A DNA stretch of 64,000 nucleotides, taken from Adhaeribacter radiodurans (GTDB lineage Bacteria > Bacteroidota > Bacteroidia > Cytophagales > Hymenobacteraceae). Below are positions 1-8,562 of this stretch, piece by piece. The translations under genes were made by a program, and so were the position numbers. The notes under the pieces were generated by a model, which was given only the letters and a program-made list of their open reading frames with translations, searched no databases and had not been told where the DNA came from. Where the stretch lies: the NCBI RefSeq assembly GCF_014075995.1, contig NZ_CP055153.1, forward strand, positions 5,394,001-5,458,000, in the 5' to 3' direction. Every line of letters begins with the position of its first letter. Positions within the stretch are counted from its first letter, which is position 1.

Positions 1-188
1 GTAAAACCTCTAACTAGGCCAACCTCGCAATTTTCTCCCCGGTACCAGATTTCAGCAAAGAACTTATCCACCGAGTACAGTTTAATAACATAATAGTTAC
101 TAACCCGAACCGCTAAGAATTCACCTTGCGTTCTAATTAATGCTATTCGTTTTTCGTGGTTTTTATGGTTAAAGTCGTACAGGTTCAT
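1..188 (-). CDS. partial small hypothetical protein (C-terminus off the left edge)
   Basis: A reading frame opens with ATG at 188 (minus) and stays open to base 1, giving 62 codons without a stop, so the C-terminus lies outside the window. The product starts MNLYDFNHKN and is soluble-looking, with alternating hydrophobic and charged residues that suggest beta-strands. No domain is recognised. The sequence reads like real protein (Trp, Tyr, Cys and Gly in a balanced mix, typical local codons). It may be one of the short uncharacterised proteins common in this family of bacteria. No operon partner is visible, because the gene on its 5' side (410 onward) runs in the opposite direction. Confidence 0.5.
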   Translation of the reverse strand, partial: MNLYDFNHKNHEKRIALIRTQGEFLAVRVSNYYVIKLYSVDKFFAEIWYRGENCEVGLVRGF

Positions 189-409
189 AACACATGGATA
201 TAACATTATAAATTATAAATATTGTGCCAGATTATGAGGAAGTTATGGAATTAAGGTTTTGGAGAATAATTCGGTGTATTTGCTCTCTAATAGCAGCTAT
301 AATCTCCGTATTTATACTATAAGCTAGTAAATATTATATAAGTATGCTGGATTGTTGCTATTTTAATCTCAGGTTACTAAGTATAAAGTGTAGACGAAGT
401 TAACTCGAA

Positions 410-796
410 ATGAATTCATTAAATAAGATTTTAATAGTAGATGATGATGATGTATCCCGCTTCTTAATAACCAGGGTAGTTAGAAGCGTGGCCCAGGCAA
501 ATCAAATTCAAACAGCAGGCAATGGCGAGGAAGCATTACTGCTGTTAAATCAGGGCTGTTCATCCAATAACTGTCCGGAACTAATCCTGTTGGATATTAA
601 TATGCCAATTATGAATGGGTTGGAATTTTTACAGGAACTACAAAACTCACCCATTGTTACTTGTGCTTTAAAGATTGCTGTTCTAACCACTTCTAATAAC
701 CCCCTAGATTATCTGTTAGCGCACGAGTATCCGATTATTGCTTTTTTAGAAAAGCCCTTAACCGAGGACATGTTTAAAACTGTATTGGCTGCTTAA
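410..796 (+). CDS. single-domain response regulator (CheY-like receiver)
   Basis: This 128-residue protein is a complete receiver domain and nothing more. The acidic cluster D11-D14 binds Mg2+, D62 in LLDINMP is the phosphoacceptor, T93/T94 form the switch position and K115 in EKP completes the active site, so the phosphorylation machinery is intact. There is no output domain, so it should act by protein-protein contact, for example as a phosphorelay intermediate downstream of a hybrid kinase. No histidine kinase lies nearby, so the partner is unknown. The gene stands alone, with about 220 bp of AT-rich DNA upstream and a long spacer after it. Receiver identity is secure; the pathway is not. 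Confidence 0.9.
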   Translation: MNSLNKILIVDDDDVSRFLITRVVRSVAQANQIQTAGNGEEALLLLNQGCSSNNCPELILLDINMPIMNGLEFLQELQNSPIVTCALKIAVLTTSNNPLDYLLAHEYPIIAFLEKPLTEDMFKTVLAA

Positions 797-901
797 AAAA
801 TATACTTTCCTAACCAAATAAAAAGGTATTCTCCCTATAAACAGCTTTTTAATTGGTTAGTTTACGGTTGGTTTGCCCATGATTTTGAATTGAATTCCCA
901 T

Positions 902-1054
902 CTAAACTTGTGCTACCTTTTTGGGATTGCTTTTGCCTGTATCTATCCGGAACTGCTTCCGAATGGCTAATACATCTTTTAATAATATTCCTGTACTTTC
1001 AAGACCGGTAGCACCTAAGGCTAAATGAAACAGAGGATTAAAGAGAACCTGCAT
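902..1054 (-). CDS. possible 50-residue small protein
   Basis: A minus-strand ATG at 1054 opens a 50-codon frame ending in TAG at 902. The product (MQVLFNPLFH..., basic C-terminal half with several Lys and Arg) has a hydrophobic first third and a charged second half. No family is recognised. It sits alone in a 1.25 kb spacer, and its reality rests only on an open frame with sensible composition. It could equally be a remnant of a longer gene or chance. Confidence 0.25.
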   Translation of the reverse strand: MQVLFNPLFHLALGATGLESTGILLKDVLAIRKQFRIDTGKSNPKKVAQV

Positions 1055-1245
1055 ATCGATTAGTATTTAGAATTAAATACGTTGCGCTTTTATTGAGCAG
1101 AAGGTTTCACTTTTTGAAAGCACCAATACTAATCCAAAACCTATTATATCAGCTACTTATATAAGTACAACAAAATAATTCCGTTTACTACTGGTAACAA
1201 TTCTTTCCTTCAAGGTATTTAGAGGTAATACTGAGAAAGGAAAAA

Positions 1246-1427
1246 CGCTTCCTGCGACGGGCACATGCCGGAAGCGAGTAAAAATTCTAAGAAAACCGGC
1301 AGAGACCCTCCGCCGGCTTAATATTGAAGTTTGTTGTATCTCAAAACTAATAGAATTTTTATAAGAATTATTCTTTCAGGGTATTAAAATAAAAACCGGT
1401 AAAGTAGGGTCTCTTTACCGGTTTTTT
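1246..1427 (+). ncRNA. candidate structured RNA with complementary hairpin loops
   Basis: Three GC-rich hairpins stand out in AT-rich intergenic DNA. Hairpin A pairs CGCTTCC (1246-1252) with GGAAGCG (1270-1276) and has an inner GGC/GCC. Hairpin B pairs CCGGC (1296-1300) with GCCGG (1312-1316) around an 11-nt loop. Hairpin C (1391-1426) has a 14-bp perfect stem followed by a T-run and looks like an intrinsic terminator on the plus strand. The loop of B contains AGAGACCCT (1301-1309), the exact reverse complement of AGGGTCTCT (1406-1414) in and next to the loop of C, which would allow a kissing interaction or an alternative fold. No known RNA family is recognised. The minus strand could also form terminator-like hairpins, so the direction is a preference rather than proven. 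Confidence 0.35.
1391..1427 (+). terminator. intrinsic terminator with no protein gene directly upstream
   Basis: A perfect 14-bp stem (1391-1404 with 1413-1426) and an 8-nt loop are followed by a run of T to 1427. No plus-strand protein gene ends within 500 bp upstream, which suggests that it ends a non-coding transcript. Confidence 0.6.
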
Positions 1428-1939
1428 AACTTTTACAAAATATTGCAAATAAGCCCTTGATTTAATCAATCAAGAGCTATCTGTATTTATTACATTGTTA
1501 CACTAAGTATACATCTATAGTTTAAAAGCATCGGAAAACAAAACTTATTGAGGATTTAAACCATGAATAAATACGCTCCTTCAGAATCTACAAGATAATT
1601 GGATCAAAAAAGTTTGAGGCCACCTTCTCTTCCGAATCAGTTACTGTAAGTTAAGCATTGCTATTGCATCATGTCTGTTTGCTTAGGTATTAATTCACTT
1701 ATTTCTTTACTCTTTCTTAGCCAAACCTTCCTCAGAGGTTAAACTTGTACTTACCGATGTTTTAAATAATTTAATAAAGAATAATCGTTAGGCTTTCTAG
1801 AAGCATAAAACATTTAAAATTTCTAATTAAAGCATCCACTACTTTATTTTAAGAAAACTATTTCCTTCTATTACTCTTTCGTTTTTTCGGTTTAGGCCAG
1901 GAGCAAATGTGTAATTTCTTTAAATAAGAAATAAAATAA

Positions 1940-1947
1940 TATCTTTG
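1940..1947 (+). promoter_or_regulatory. Bacteroidota-type -7 element upstream of the symporter
   Basis: TATCTTTG matches the TAnnTTTG -7 consensus and would leave a leader of about 100 nt before the ATG at 2051. A clear TTTG -33 box at the expected spacing is missing, so this is tentative. Confidence 0.35.
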
Positions 1948-2050
1948 TTCTTATAAAAGATACGTCTGTCCGGGCTTGTTGGTAAGACTAAATAATGGTT
2001 AAATGGCCTTTTAGTAAAATTCTCCGGCAGATTGGCTTACTCCTTTTTCT

Positions 2051-3436
2051 ATGCAGAAATCCCGCTTAGTTTTACTCATTATTTTAATTTTTACGGCCGT
2101 TCTAAGCCTTTCGCTGCTTAATGAATACGGTTTTATTTCTATTGCCCCGGCGGTTTTAACAACAGTACGGTGGATGGCCATAGCCTTGCTCCTGTATTAT
2201 GCTTACTTAAAACGTTCGCTAACTACCTGGATTTTAGCCAGCATGGTAATAGGAGCCGAGATTGGCTATGATTTTCCGGTTTTTGCTCAGAACCTGAATG
2301 TATTAAGTAAAGTATTCCTGAAATTAGTAAAAACTATTATTGCGCCGCTCTTATTCGGCACTTTGGTAGTAGGTATTGCCGGCCACTCTAATTTAAAACA
2401 AGTAGGCAGCATGGGTATAAAAGCCCTGATCTACTTTGAGATAGTAACTACCTTAGCCTTGTTTATTGGATTAGCGGCCATTAACATCAGCAAAGCCGGC
2501 GAGGGAATTCAACTAAAAGTAAATGCCACCGACGAAATAAAGAAGCCGGAGCCGCAAACTATTTCCGATATAATCCTGCATATTTTCCCGGAAAATATTG
2601 CCCAATCGGTAGCAGAAGGACAGGTTTTGCAAATTGTAGTATTTAGCATTTTATTCGGGATTGCTCTGGCCATGCTGAGCGAGGCTAAGCGCCGTCCTAT
2701 GCTTGAGTTTGCCGAAAGCCTTTCCGAAACTATGTTTAAGTTTACCAACATTATCATGTATTTTGCTCCAATTGCGGTAGGAGCAGCTATTGCTTACACG
2801 GTAGGTCACATGGGTTTTGGAATTTTAGTAAATTTATTTAAGCTGTTAGCTACCTTGTACGTTTCGCTGGTGGCCTTTGTGTTATTGGTATTATTACCGG
2901 TAGCGTACTTCTTCCGGATTCCGGTGAAAAAATTTGTGGCGGCTGTTGCCGAACCCGTTTCTATTGCGTTTGCTACCACTAGTTCGGAAGCCGCTTTACC
3001 GCGCGCCATGGAAGCTATGGAAAGTATTGGCGTACCCCGTAAAATTATTGCCTTTGTGATGCCTATGGGTTATTCATTTAACCTCGATGGCACTACCTTA
3101 TACCTTTCGTTAGCGTCAGTATTTGTGGCTCAAGCCGCGGGTATTGACATGCCCTGGGAACAACAATTGCTAATGGTATTTACTTTAATGCTTACCAGCA
3201 AGGGCGTAGCCGGTGTACCTCGCGCTTCGTTAGTAATTTTATTGGGTACAGCAGCTTCCTTTAATTTACCGATTGAACCCATATTTATTATTTTAGGCAT
3301 TGACGAATTAATGGATATGGCTCGTACGGCGGTAAATGTTACCGGTAACTGTTTAGCCTCTGCCGTAATTGCCCGTTGGGAAGGCGAGTTTAACGATAAT
3401 CCAACTCCCGAGCAGTTAATGGTTGAAGAAGTATAA
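2051..3436 (+). CDS. dicarboxylate/amino acid:cation symporter (DAACS family)
   Basis: This 461-residue inner-membrane protein couples uptake of C4-dicarboxylates or acidic amino acids (glutamate, aspartate) to Na+ or H+. Family marks are the serine-rich hairpin motif TTSSEAALPRAM, the NLDGTTLY substrate/cation segment and the C-terminal MDMARTAVNVTGN block; all are intact. The N-terminus carries two hydrophobic segments before the conserved PLLFGTLVVGI start of the transport domain, and the total length is a little above the usual 400-440. The ATG at 2051 is chosen because the only in-frame upstream ATG (2003) runs directly into TAG. The gene appears monocistronic, with a HEAT-like gene 76 bp downstream. 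The exact substrate cannot be read from the sequence. Confidence 0.93.
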   Translation: MQKSRLVLLIILIFTAVLSLSLLNEYGFISIAPAVLTTVRWMAIALLLYYAYLKRSLTTWILASMVIGAEIGYDFPVFAQNLNVLSKVFLKLVKTIIAPLLFGTLVVGIAGHSNLKQVGSMGIKALIYFEIVTTLALFIGLAAINISKAGEGIQLKVNATDEIKKPEPQTISDIILHIFPENIAQSVAEGQVLQIVVFSILFGIALAMLSEAKRRPMLEFAESLSETMFKFTNIIMYFAPIAVGAAIAYTVGHMGFGILVNLFKLLATLYVSLVAFVLLVLLPVAYFFRIPVKKFVAAVAEPVSIAFATTSSEAALPRAMEAMESIGVPRKIIAFVMPMGYSFNLDGTTLYLSLASVFVAQAAGIDMPWEQQLLMVFTLMLTSKGVAGVPRASLVILLGTAASFNLPIEPIFIILGIDELMDMARTAVNVTGNCLASAVIARWEGEFNDNPTPEQLMVEEV

Positions 3437-3512
3437 TGTTGACAGCTTGATAAAACAAAGCTTAAAATAAGTATTATCTAGCAGTAAGAAAAAATTAACC
3501 GATCAATCCCAA

Positions 3513-4043
3513 ATGCATCCTCTGCTTGCTCAATTAATGGCCCCGGGTAAGAAATACGCCGAACGAGCAAAAGATTTAGTAGAAGAAGTGGGTGATGACC
3601 CGGATAAATTTGCTGTTTTTCTCACTGCCATGCTAAATTCTGATATGCCAGCAGATACCGCCCGGTACGCGGCTGATATTTCTGAAAAGATCAGTCAGCG
3701 CCATCCGCATTTATTGTTGCCGTACCAGGATGTTTTACTGGCTGCTTTGCCGCATACGCAAAAACCAATTATCCGCTGGCATTTGGCTTTAATCCTATCC
3801 TACTTGCCTTTTTCTGACGACGATCAATTAGCCGAGGTAATTGAATATATACTAACCTGGTTGCGTACCGATCCAAATAAATTCTTGAAAGCACATTGCC
3901 TGCAAGCTTTAGCAAATCTGGCTCAAAAACACGATTGGTTACGCCGGGAAACCATTTTAATCGTGCAAGAAGAAATGGCAAAAGGCGGCGCGGCGGTAAA
4001 TGCCCGGGGTAGAATGTTATTGCGCCAACTTGCCGGTAAATAA
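3513..4043 (+). CDS. HEAT-repeat-like alpha-helical protein
   Basis: This 176-residue soluble protein is built almost entirely from amphipathic helices. Two or three repeats of HEAT/ARM type are visible, for example around residues 85-145 (WHLALILSYLPF, then a helix with LTWLRTDPNKFLKAHCLQAL and the next with LANLAQKH). Such folds usually serve as protein-binding scaffolds. No catalytic motif is seen. It follows the symporter on the same strand with a 76-bp gap, so co-transcription is possible. The specific role is unknown. Confidence 0.75.
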   Translation: MHPLLAQLMAPGKKYAERAKDLVEEVGDDPDKFAVFLTAMLNSDMPADTARYAADISEKISQRHPHLLLPYQDVLLAALPHTQKPIIRWHLALILSYLPFSDDDQLAEVIEYILTWLRTDPNKFLKAHCLQALANLAQKHDWLRRETILIVQEEMAKGGAAVNARGRMLLRQLAGK

Positions 4044-4386
4044 CAGCTGTATTTCTTGTTTACTGAATTCACACTTGGAAATAGGTTTACAATCACGTTC
4101 TTCTATTTTACTTTTTCCCAGATTAACTACTTTCCAATAAACAGACTACTTGCTATCATTATATTAGAATAGTCATAATTACACTATTCCATTATTGTTA
4201 TTTGCGTTATAGTTTTGCCTCGTCTTAAACAATTAGTCAACCAACTGTAATGCTTATTAGAATAAAACATTTACGCTTATTTTCCTCTTATTATTTTACT
4301 AATTCCCTTCATTTATTTGTTGCTGCTAACCAGCCTTTAGGTGAGTTTTCTTTAAATTCTTCTACAGTTTACTAGTCTTCCTTTAC
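4044..4386. other. intergenic region before the serine hydrolase
   Basis: About 340 bp of AT-rich sequence. No gene, clear hairpin or convincing promoter was recognised. Confidence 0.5.
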
Positions 4387-5784
4387 ATGAAAACAGGAAG
4401 ACTAGCCATGCTGGTGCTTGTATTATTTATATTTGGCTGCCAGAAAGAAGATAATAGCGTAATTGCACCCAATGCTCAAAATTATTTAAGTGCCTTTAGG
4501 TTTTTGAAAGTTCTTAATCCGGAATTATCAGAAGATTTAACAGGTAATGTAATGGAACAAAGAATTACATTACAGGCTCCAGCAGGATTATATTTAAATA
4601 ATCTTATTGCCTCTTTCGATAATGAACCTGAATCTAATATTTACGTCGGGAATAATGAGCCAACCAGTAGAAAAACTAATAACAATTTTTCGGCTCCACT
4701 TGTCTATCGGGTACTCGCCTCTAACGAATCCGCTAACTATAAGGGAGTAGAAATACATCCAATGTTTCCGGAACTGGACCAGGCTCTGGAAACCGTAATG
4801 CAACAATACCAGGTACCCGGATTAACAGTAGCCATTGTTAAAAACGAGAAGTTAGTATTTGCTAAAGGGTATGGTTACGCGAATAAAGAAACCCATCAAC
4901 CCGTTGATAATGAAAGTTTATTCCGGATTGCCAGTATTTCTAAACCTATTACGGCTGTTGCCATTTTAAAATTAGCCCAGGACGGTAAATTAAAATTATC
5001 GGATAAAGTTTTTGGTTCGGCCGGCATTCTTAGAAATGAATTTGGTAATGTACCTGCTGGTTCCAACCTCGAAGCTATTACCGTGCAAAATTTGCTGGAA
5101 CACAAGTCAGGCTGGATAAATCAACCCAATGACCCCATGATGGCCAATTTAAATCTTTCGCACCAAGAGTTAATTGCCGATATTGTTCAACATCGCCCCT
5201 TAGCATATTCACCGGGCAGCACTTATTACTATTCTAATTTCGGCTATTGTGTTTTGGGGCGGATCATCGAGAAAGTAAGCGGAAAAACGTATTCCAGTTA
5301 TGTTCAATCGGCCATACTGCAACCTTTAGGAATTATTGATATGCGCCTGGCAAGTAATACCCAAGCCCAAAGTGCCCTTAACGAAGTAACCTACTACCAG
5401 GAAAATGACAATCCTTATGCTTACAATATAAACCGAATGGATGCGCACGGTGGTTGGTTGGCTACTGCCACTGATTTAATGCGCTTGATGGTTCACATCG
5501 ACCGCAACACCAAAGCCGCCGATATTGTATCGAGTGATATGTTAAACCAAACGTACATGGGATATTATAATTGGTTTCATACCGGTTCTTTCCCGGGAAC
5601 TTCAGCTATTCTTACCCGCTTAGACGATGAATATAGTTTTGCCGTATTAGCCAATACCCGCAATAATGATCAGCCTTTTGCTATAACCGATGCCTTGTAC
5701 GCCGCCATTAAAGAGCAACTTTTACTTAAAACTAATTGGCCTGAAGCAGATTTATTTACGCAAAACAGACAGGGAACTCAGTAA
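4387..5784 (+). CDS. serine hydrolase lipoprotein (beta-lactamase/PBP4-like)
   Basis: This 465-residue protein has a lipoprotein signal peptide with a lipobox ending at C18, so it should be anchored in the envelope. The hydrolase domain (about 128-455) belongs to the class C beta-lactamase / D-aminopeptidase superfamily: S183-x-x-K186 holds the nucleophile, Y282-S-N284 the second motif and H354-G-G replaces the KTG box, as in the esterase/peptidase branch. Residues 30-115 form an extra N-terminal beta-sandwich-like domain similar in style to DUF5018 surface modules. The likely role is hydrolysis of a peptidoglycan-derived peptide or an ester; beta-lactam resistance cannot be inferred. Single gene, with more than 300 bp upstream. 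Confidence 0.88.
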   Translation: MKTGRLAMLVLVLFIFGCQKEDNSVIAPNAQNYLSAFRFLKVLNPELSEDLTGNVMEQRITLQAPAGLYLNNLIASFDNEPESNIYVGNNEPTSRKTNNNFSAPLVYRVLASNESANYKGVEIHPMFPELDQALETVMQQYQVPGLTVAIVKNEKLVFAKGYGYANKETHQPVDNESLFRIASISKPITAVAILKLAQDGKLKLSDKVFGSAGILRNEFGNVPAGSNLEAITVQNLLEHKSGWINQPNDPMMANLNLSHQELIADIVQHRPLAYSPGSTYYYSNFGYCVLGRIIEKVSGKTYSSYVQSAILQPLGIIDMRLASNTQAQSALNEVTYYQENDNPYAYNINRMDAHGGWLATATDLMRLMVHIDRNTKAADIVSSDMLNQTYMGYYNWFHTGSFPGTSAILTRLDDEYSFAVLANTRNNDQPFAITDALYAAIKEQLLLKTNWPEADLFTQNRQGTQ

Positions 5785-5971
5785 ATAAAGAGACACCAGT
5801 ATTTAGATGCTAGATGTTAGACTTTTGGTGTTTCAGTCATTAAATATCAAGTAATTTTAAACAATAGCCGCATCAATTATATTACATAAATTTTGTCCGG
5901 TTACTTAACAGCGATCTTGATTCTCAGATTTCTTGAAATAAGATAATTTTAACAGACAAACCTAGATAAAC

Positions 5972-5999
5972 AAAAAAGCCGGCTAAAAAGCCGGCTTTT
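5972..5999 (-). terminator. intrinsic terminator of tRNA-Leu
   Basis: AAAAGCCGGC (5974-5983) pairs with GCCGGCTTTT (5990-5999) around a 6-nt loop. On the minus strand the stem is followed by T residues and starts 7 nt past the tRNA 3' end. Confidence 0.75.
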
Positions 6000-6006
6000 G
6001 CCTTAG

Positions 6007-6090
6007 TGCGCACGGGGAGACTCGAACTCCCACGGGACAACTCCCACAGGCTTCTGAGACCTGCACGTCTACCAGTTCCGCCACGTGCGC
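6007..6090 (-). tRNA. tRNA-Leu (anticodon CAG)
   Basis: An 84-nt class II tRNA on the minus strand. The acceptor GCGCACG pairs with CGTGCGC and the discriminator is A. The anticodon stem is CAGGT/GCCTG around the loop CTCAGAA, giving anticodon CAG, which reads CUG codons. A long variable arm and a GTTCGAGTC T-loop region are present, as expected for leucine tRNAs. The CCA end is not encoded. A -7-like element lies just upstream and a terminator just downstream, so it is probably transcribed as a single unit. Confidence 0.95.
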
Positions 6091-6105
6091 TCATTTTTCG
6101 AAGGG

Positions 6106-6113
6106 CAAATGTA
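6106..6113 (-). promoter_or_regulatory. -7 element of the tRNA-Leu gene
   Basis: On the minus strand this reads TACATTTG, an exact TAnnTTTG match, placed 15 nt upstream of the mature tRNA 5' end. No clear -33 TTTG partner is present. Confidence 0.5.
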
Positions 6114-6363
6114 AAATAAATATTCTATTTTCGGATGAAAGCTGCTTATTATTTTTCCGAATTTACTTTTATAGCAACTTACTTTATTTTTAATTGTGCC
6201 TCTACTACTAATTTTTCCTCAGTTCCACTACAAGTAAATAGCCAGTAACTGCTACCTTAACCCAACGCTGCTTACTTATTACTCCCATTTAATTAAAAAT
6301 TAATAGAAACTATAACTCTTTATTTGTGAGTGAGTATTTTGTATTGGTAAGTATTTCCATTTT

Positions 6364-6924
6364 ATGACTGAAACCCGACGATTATTTATTGCGGTTCCCG
6401 TGCCTGATAACCTGCAAGATTTTTTTAATCAACAACAATCCGCGTTCGAGCATGAAGCCGTTCGGTTTGTTCCGGCAGCCAATTTGCACCTTACCGTTTA
6501 CTTTTTAGGAGAAGTACCAACCAGCCACCTGGAAAATATAATGACGGCCTTGCAACAAGTTGCTAGCCATACAACTCCCTTTCACTTAGAATTAGAACGC
6601 CTAGAACCGGGACCTAAACCAAAATCGCCGCGGCTTATTTGGGCCCGGTTTGCTACCCATCCGACCTTTACTCAATTATGTACTGCCTTTACTACTCAAT
6701 TAGGCATTTCTTCTTCTAACCAAGCCAACTATATTCCTCACATTACTTTGGCCCGCTTCCGGAAGGGAACCAAACCACCTCTATTATCTTCGGTAACAGT
6801 ACCTCCACAACAAATTACTTTACCGGTCTCTTCGGTGGCCTTGTGGGAATCTAAATTAGCAAGTCCCCATCCCATTTATCAGAGTTTGATACTTTACCCA
6901 TTAACTGGCCCGGAAGGAGCATAA
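6364..6924 (+). CDS. thpR: RNA 2',3'-cyclic phosphodiesterase (2H / LigT family)
   Basis: This 186-residue protein belongs to the two-histidine phosphoesterase superfamily. Both catalytic HxTx motifs are present and evenly placed, H42-L-T44-V and H126-I-T128-L. Family members open 2',3'-cyclic phosphates on RNA ends and were first described as 2'-5' RNA ligases. The length and the start MTETRRLFIAVPVP match the standard family start. The gene lies 48 bp upstream of a CinA-type gene on the same strand; thpR/ligT next to cinA/pncC suggests a small operon for nucleotide and RNA repair chemistry. Confidence 0.9.
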   Translation: MTETRRLFIAVPVPDNLQDFFNQQQSAFEHEAVRFVPAANLHLTVYFLGEVPTSHLENIMTALQQVASHTTPFHLELERLEPGPKPKSPRLIWARFATHPTFTQLCTAFTTQLGISSSNQANYIPHITLARFRKGTKPPLLSSVTVPPQQITLPVSSVALWESKLASPHPIYQSLILYPLTGPEGA

Positions 6925-6972
6925 ACCTAGGAGAGTAAAAAACAGTATAGGTAGCTACAAACTAAATTACCC

Positions 6973-7467
6973 ATGAACGCAACTGACTTAACCCGCATTG
7001 TTACCAAACTACGAGACAAAAAGTTGACGCTTGCTTTTGCCGAAAGCGTAACGGGCGGTCTCTTAATTTCGGAATTTGTAAAAGCAAAAGGAGCAAGCGA
7101 TGTGCTACTGGGCAGTATTGTAACGTATGCAGAAGAAGTAAAACAAAAAGTTTTAGGCGTAAAAAAGCAGACCTTAAAACTCTACACTGCTGAATCGCAA
7201 CAGGTAACCAACGAGATGGTGTTAGGTTTGTTTAAACTGCTGAAAGCCGAAATGTGCGTAGCCGTTACGGGTTTAAGCGGGCAAGGAGCTTCTGAAACGA
7301 GCGAAAAGCCCATTGGCACCGTATTTTTTTCGATTTATTGCAAAAACAAGGTAGAGGAGTTTCGCCAGGAATTCTCGAAAGAAGATGGCGATATCCGGAA
7401 GCAAGCCGCAGATTTTATCTTCCAGAAAATTGAAACTACCGTCGACCGTCATTTTGAAAGAGAGTAG
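6973..7467 (+). CDS. pncC: CinA C-terminal-type nicotinamide-nucleotide amidohydrolase
   Basis: A 164-residue stand-alone CinA C-terminal domain. The signature ESVTGG (24-29) and the VTGLSGQG loop (98-105) frame the active site. This enzyme class deamidates nicotinamide mononucleotide to nicotinic acid mononucleotide in pyridine-nucleotide recycling. The usual ESCTGG carries Val instead of Cys here, and the glycine-rich loop has Ser-Gly-Gln rather than Ala-Gly-Pro, so activity is probable rather than certain. It is co-directional with thpR, 48 bp away. Confidence 0.85.
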   Translation: MNATDLTRIVTKLRDKKLTLAFAESVTGGLLISEFVKAKGASDVLLGSIVTYAEEVKQKVLGVKKQTLKLYTAESQQVTNEMVLGLFKLLKAEMCVAVTGLSGQGASETSEKPIGTVFFSIYCKNKVEEFRQEFSKEDGDIRKQAADFIFQKIETTVDRHFERE

Positions 7468-7548
7468 TTTTTAGTAAATCATCCTAAAGTAAATTAACAG
7501 GAATAAGAAGGTAAACTTATTTTAGGTGGATTCAAGTTTGCGTTTAAC

Positions 7549-8436
7549 TTAACCTTCTTCCGGCAGATTTTTCAGGAACAGGTAAACCGATTTAATTTCG
7601 TTATCTGTAAATTCCTTGGTCATGGTCCAGGGCATGTTTTTTGGGTTCATTTTCTTACCTTCGGGGGTTACGCCGGTACGTAAAGTATGAATAAATTGGT
7701 CTTCCGTCCATTTACCAATATTACCGGTTTTAGTAATATTTGGCACAGGCGGAGACCCTGGCACTAATGCTTCTCCACCTTTATAATTCGTCCGGTGACA
7801 GCCTACGCAACCAGCTGCTACATACTGACCATAATTAGCCGATATTTCAGACTTTATTGTTGCCAGGCTTTGTTTGCTATGATCAACTCGCTCAGCAGGC
7901 AGCAACGGAAACTTGTCTAAAAAAGTTAACACCCGCAGCAATGGTTTTATTTCGTTTTCAGGAAGTTCCCGGTCCACGGGCCGTAAACTTTTAAGGTATG
8001 ACATTAAGGCTCCCATATCTTCTACGGACAATGCATTATATTCATCCGATGGCATTAGAATAACAGATTTACCATCTTTACGAACGCCGTGCTTCAAGGC
8101 CCGGGTTAAATCGGCTTTGGTATACTCGCGCATAATACCACCTCGCCCTTGCGTTAGATTTGCACCCACTAACCTACCTAATTGCGGATCATCTATAAAT
8201 ACTTTACCACCTAAATCCTCTCCATGACATTCCCGGCAACCTTTAATTTGTACTAAATGTTCTCCCTGGGCTAGCGCCTCCGCACTTTGCGTTACCGCAA
8301 TTTTCTGCACATTTACCGTATACGTTTTATTAATGCGGCTTTCCGTTTTAAAATACACAACAACGTACGCTGCTATTAATAGTAGCACGAAACACCCTAA
8401 AACAATACCAGTCCATTTAAGTACTTTTCTTACCAT
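7549..8436 (-). CDS. membrane-anchored dihaem cytochrome c
   Basis: This 295-residue protein has an N-terminal membrane anchor (about 8-28) and two c-type haem sites, C67-R-E-C70-H71 and C210-V-G-C213-H214, each heading a cytochrome-c-like domain. Methionines that could be axial ligands lie in both halves (around 127-129 and in the C-terminal NPKNMPW block). It should carry electrons in the periplasm, probably between a dehydrogenase and the terminal oxidase chain. No dehydrogenase partner is adjacent, so the donor is unknown. The gene is transcribed alone and divergently from the methyltransferase at 8563. Confidence 0.9.
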   Translation of the reverse strand: MVRKVLKWTGIVLGCFVLLLIAAYVVVYFKTESRINKTYTVNVQKIAVTQSAEALAQGEHLVQIKGCRECHGEDLGGKVFIDDPQLGRLVGANLTQGRGGIMREYTKADLTRALKHGVRKDGKSVILMPSDEYNALSVEDMGALMSYLKSLRPVDRELPENEIKPLLRVLTFLDKFPLLPAERVDHSKQSLATIKSEISANYGQYVAAGCVGCHRTNYKGGEALVPGSPPVPNITKTGNIGKWTEDQFIHTLRTGVTPEGKKMNPKNMPWTMTKEFTDNEIKSVYLFLKNLPEEG

Positions 8437-8562
8437 AAGATTATTTTGTTATTTTGTTGTAATATAATTACCCATAAAGCAAATATCTAAAATAAACTAT
8501 CATTTACAAGTATTTCATTTAAATAATTTTACGTTTTTGAAACAAACTTTTTAATTACACGT

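Larger units (their letters stand above)
797..2050. other. long intergenic region between response regulator and symporter
   Basis: This 1.25 kb stretch holds a possible 50-codon gene on the minus strand (902-1054), the candidate structured RNA and terminator at 1246-1427, a small inverted repeat CTTGATT / AATCAAG at 1456-1474, and a promoter-like element at 1940-1947. The remainder is AT-rich with no supported gene. Confidence 0.5.

Noticed and set aside
1456-1474. inverted repeat CTTGATT / AATCAAG
   Set aside because: Short, AT-rich, no adjacent gene or T-run; likely chance.
7913-8227. 104-codon plus-strand frame inside the cytochrome c gene
   Set aside because: Antisense to a gene with two intact haem motifs; Ser/Arg/Pro-rich shadow translation.
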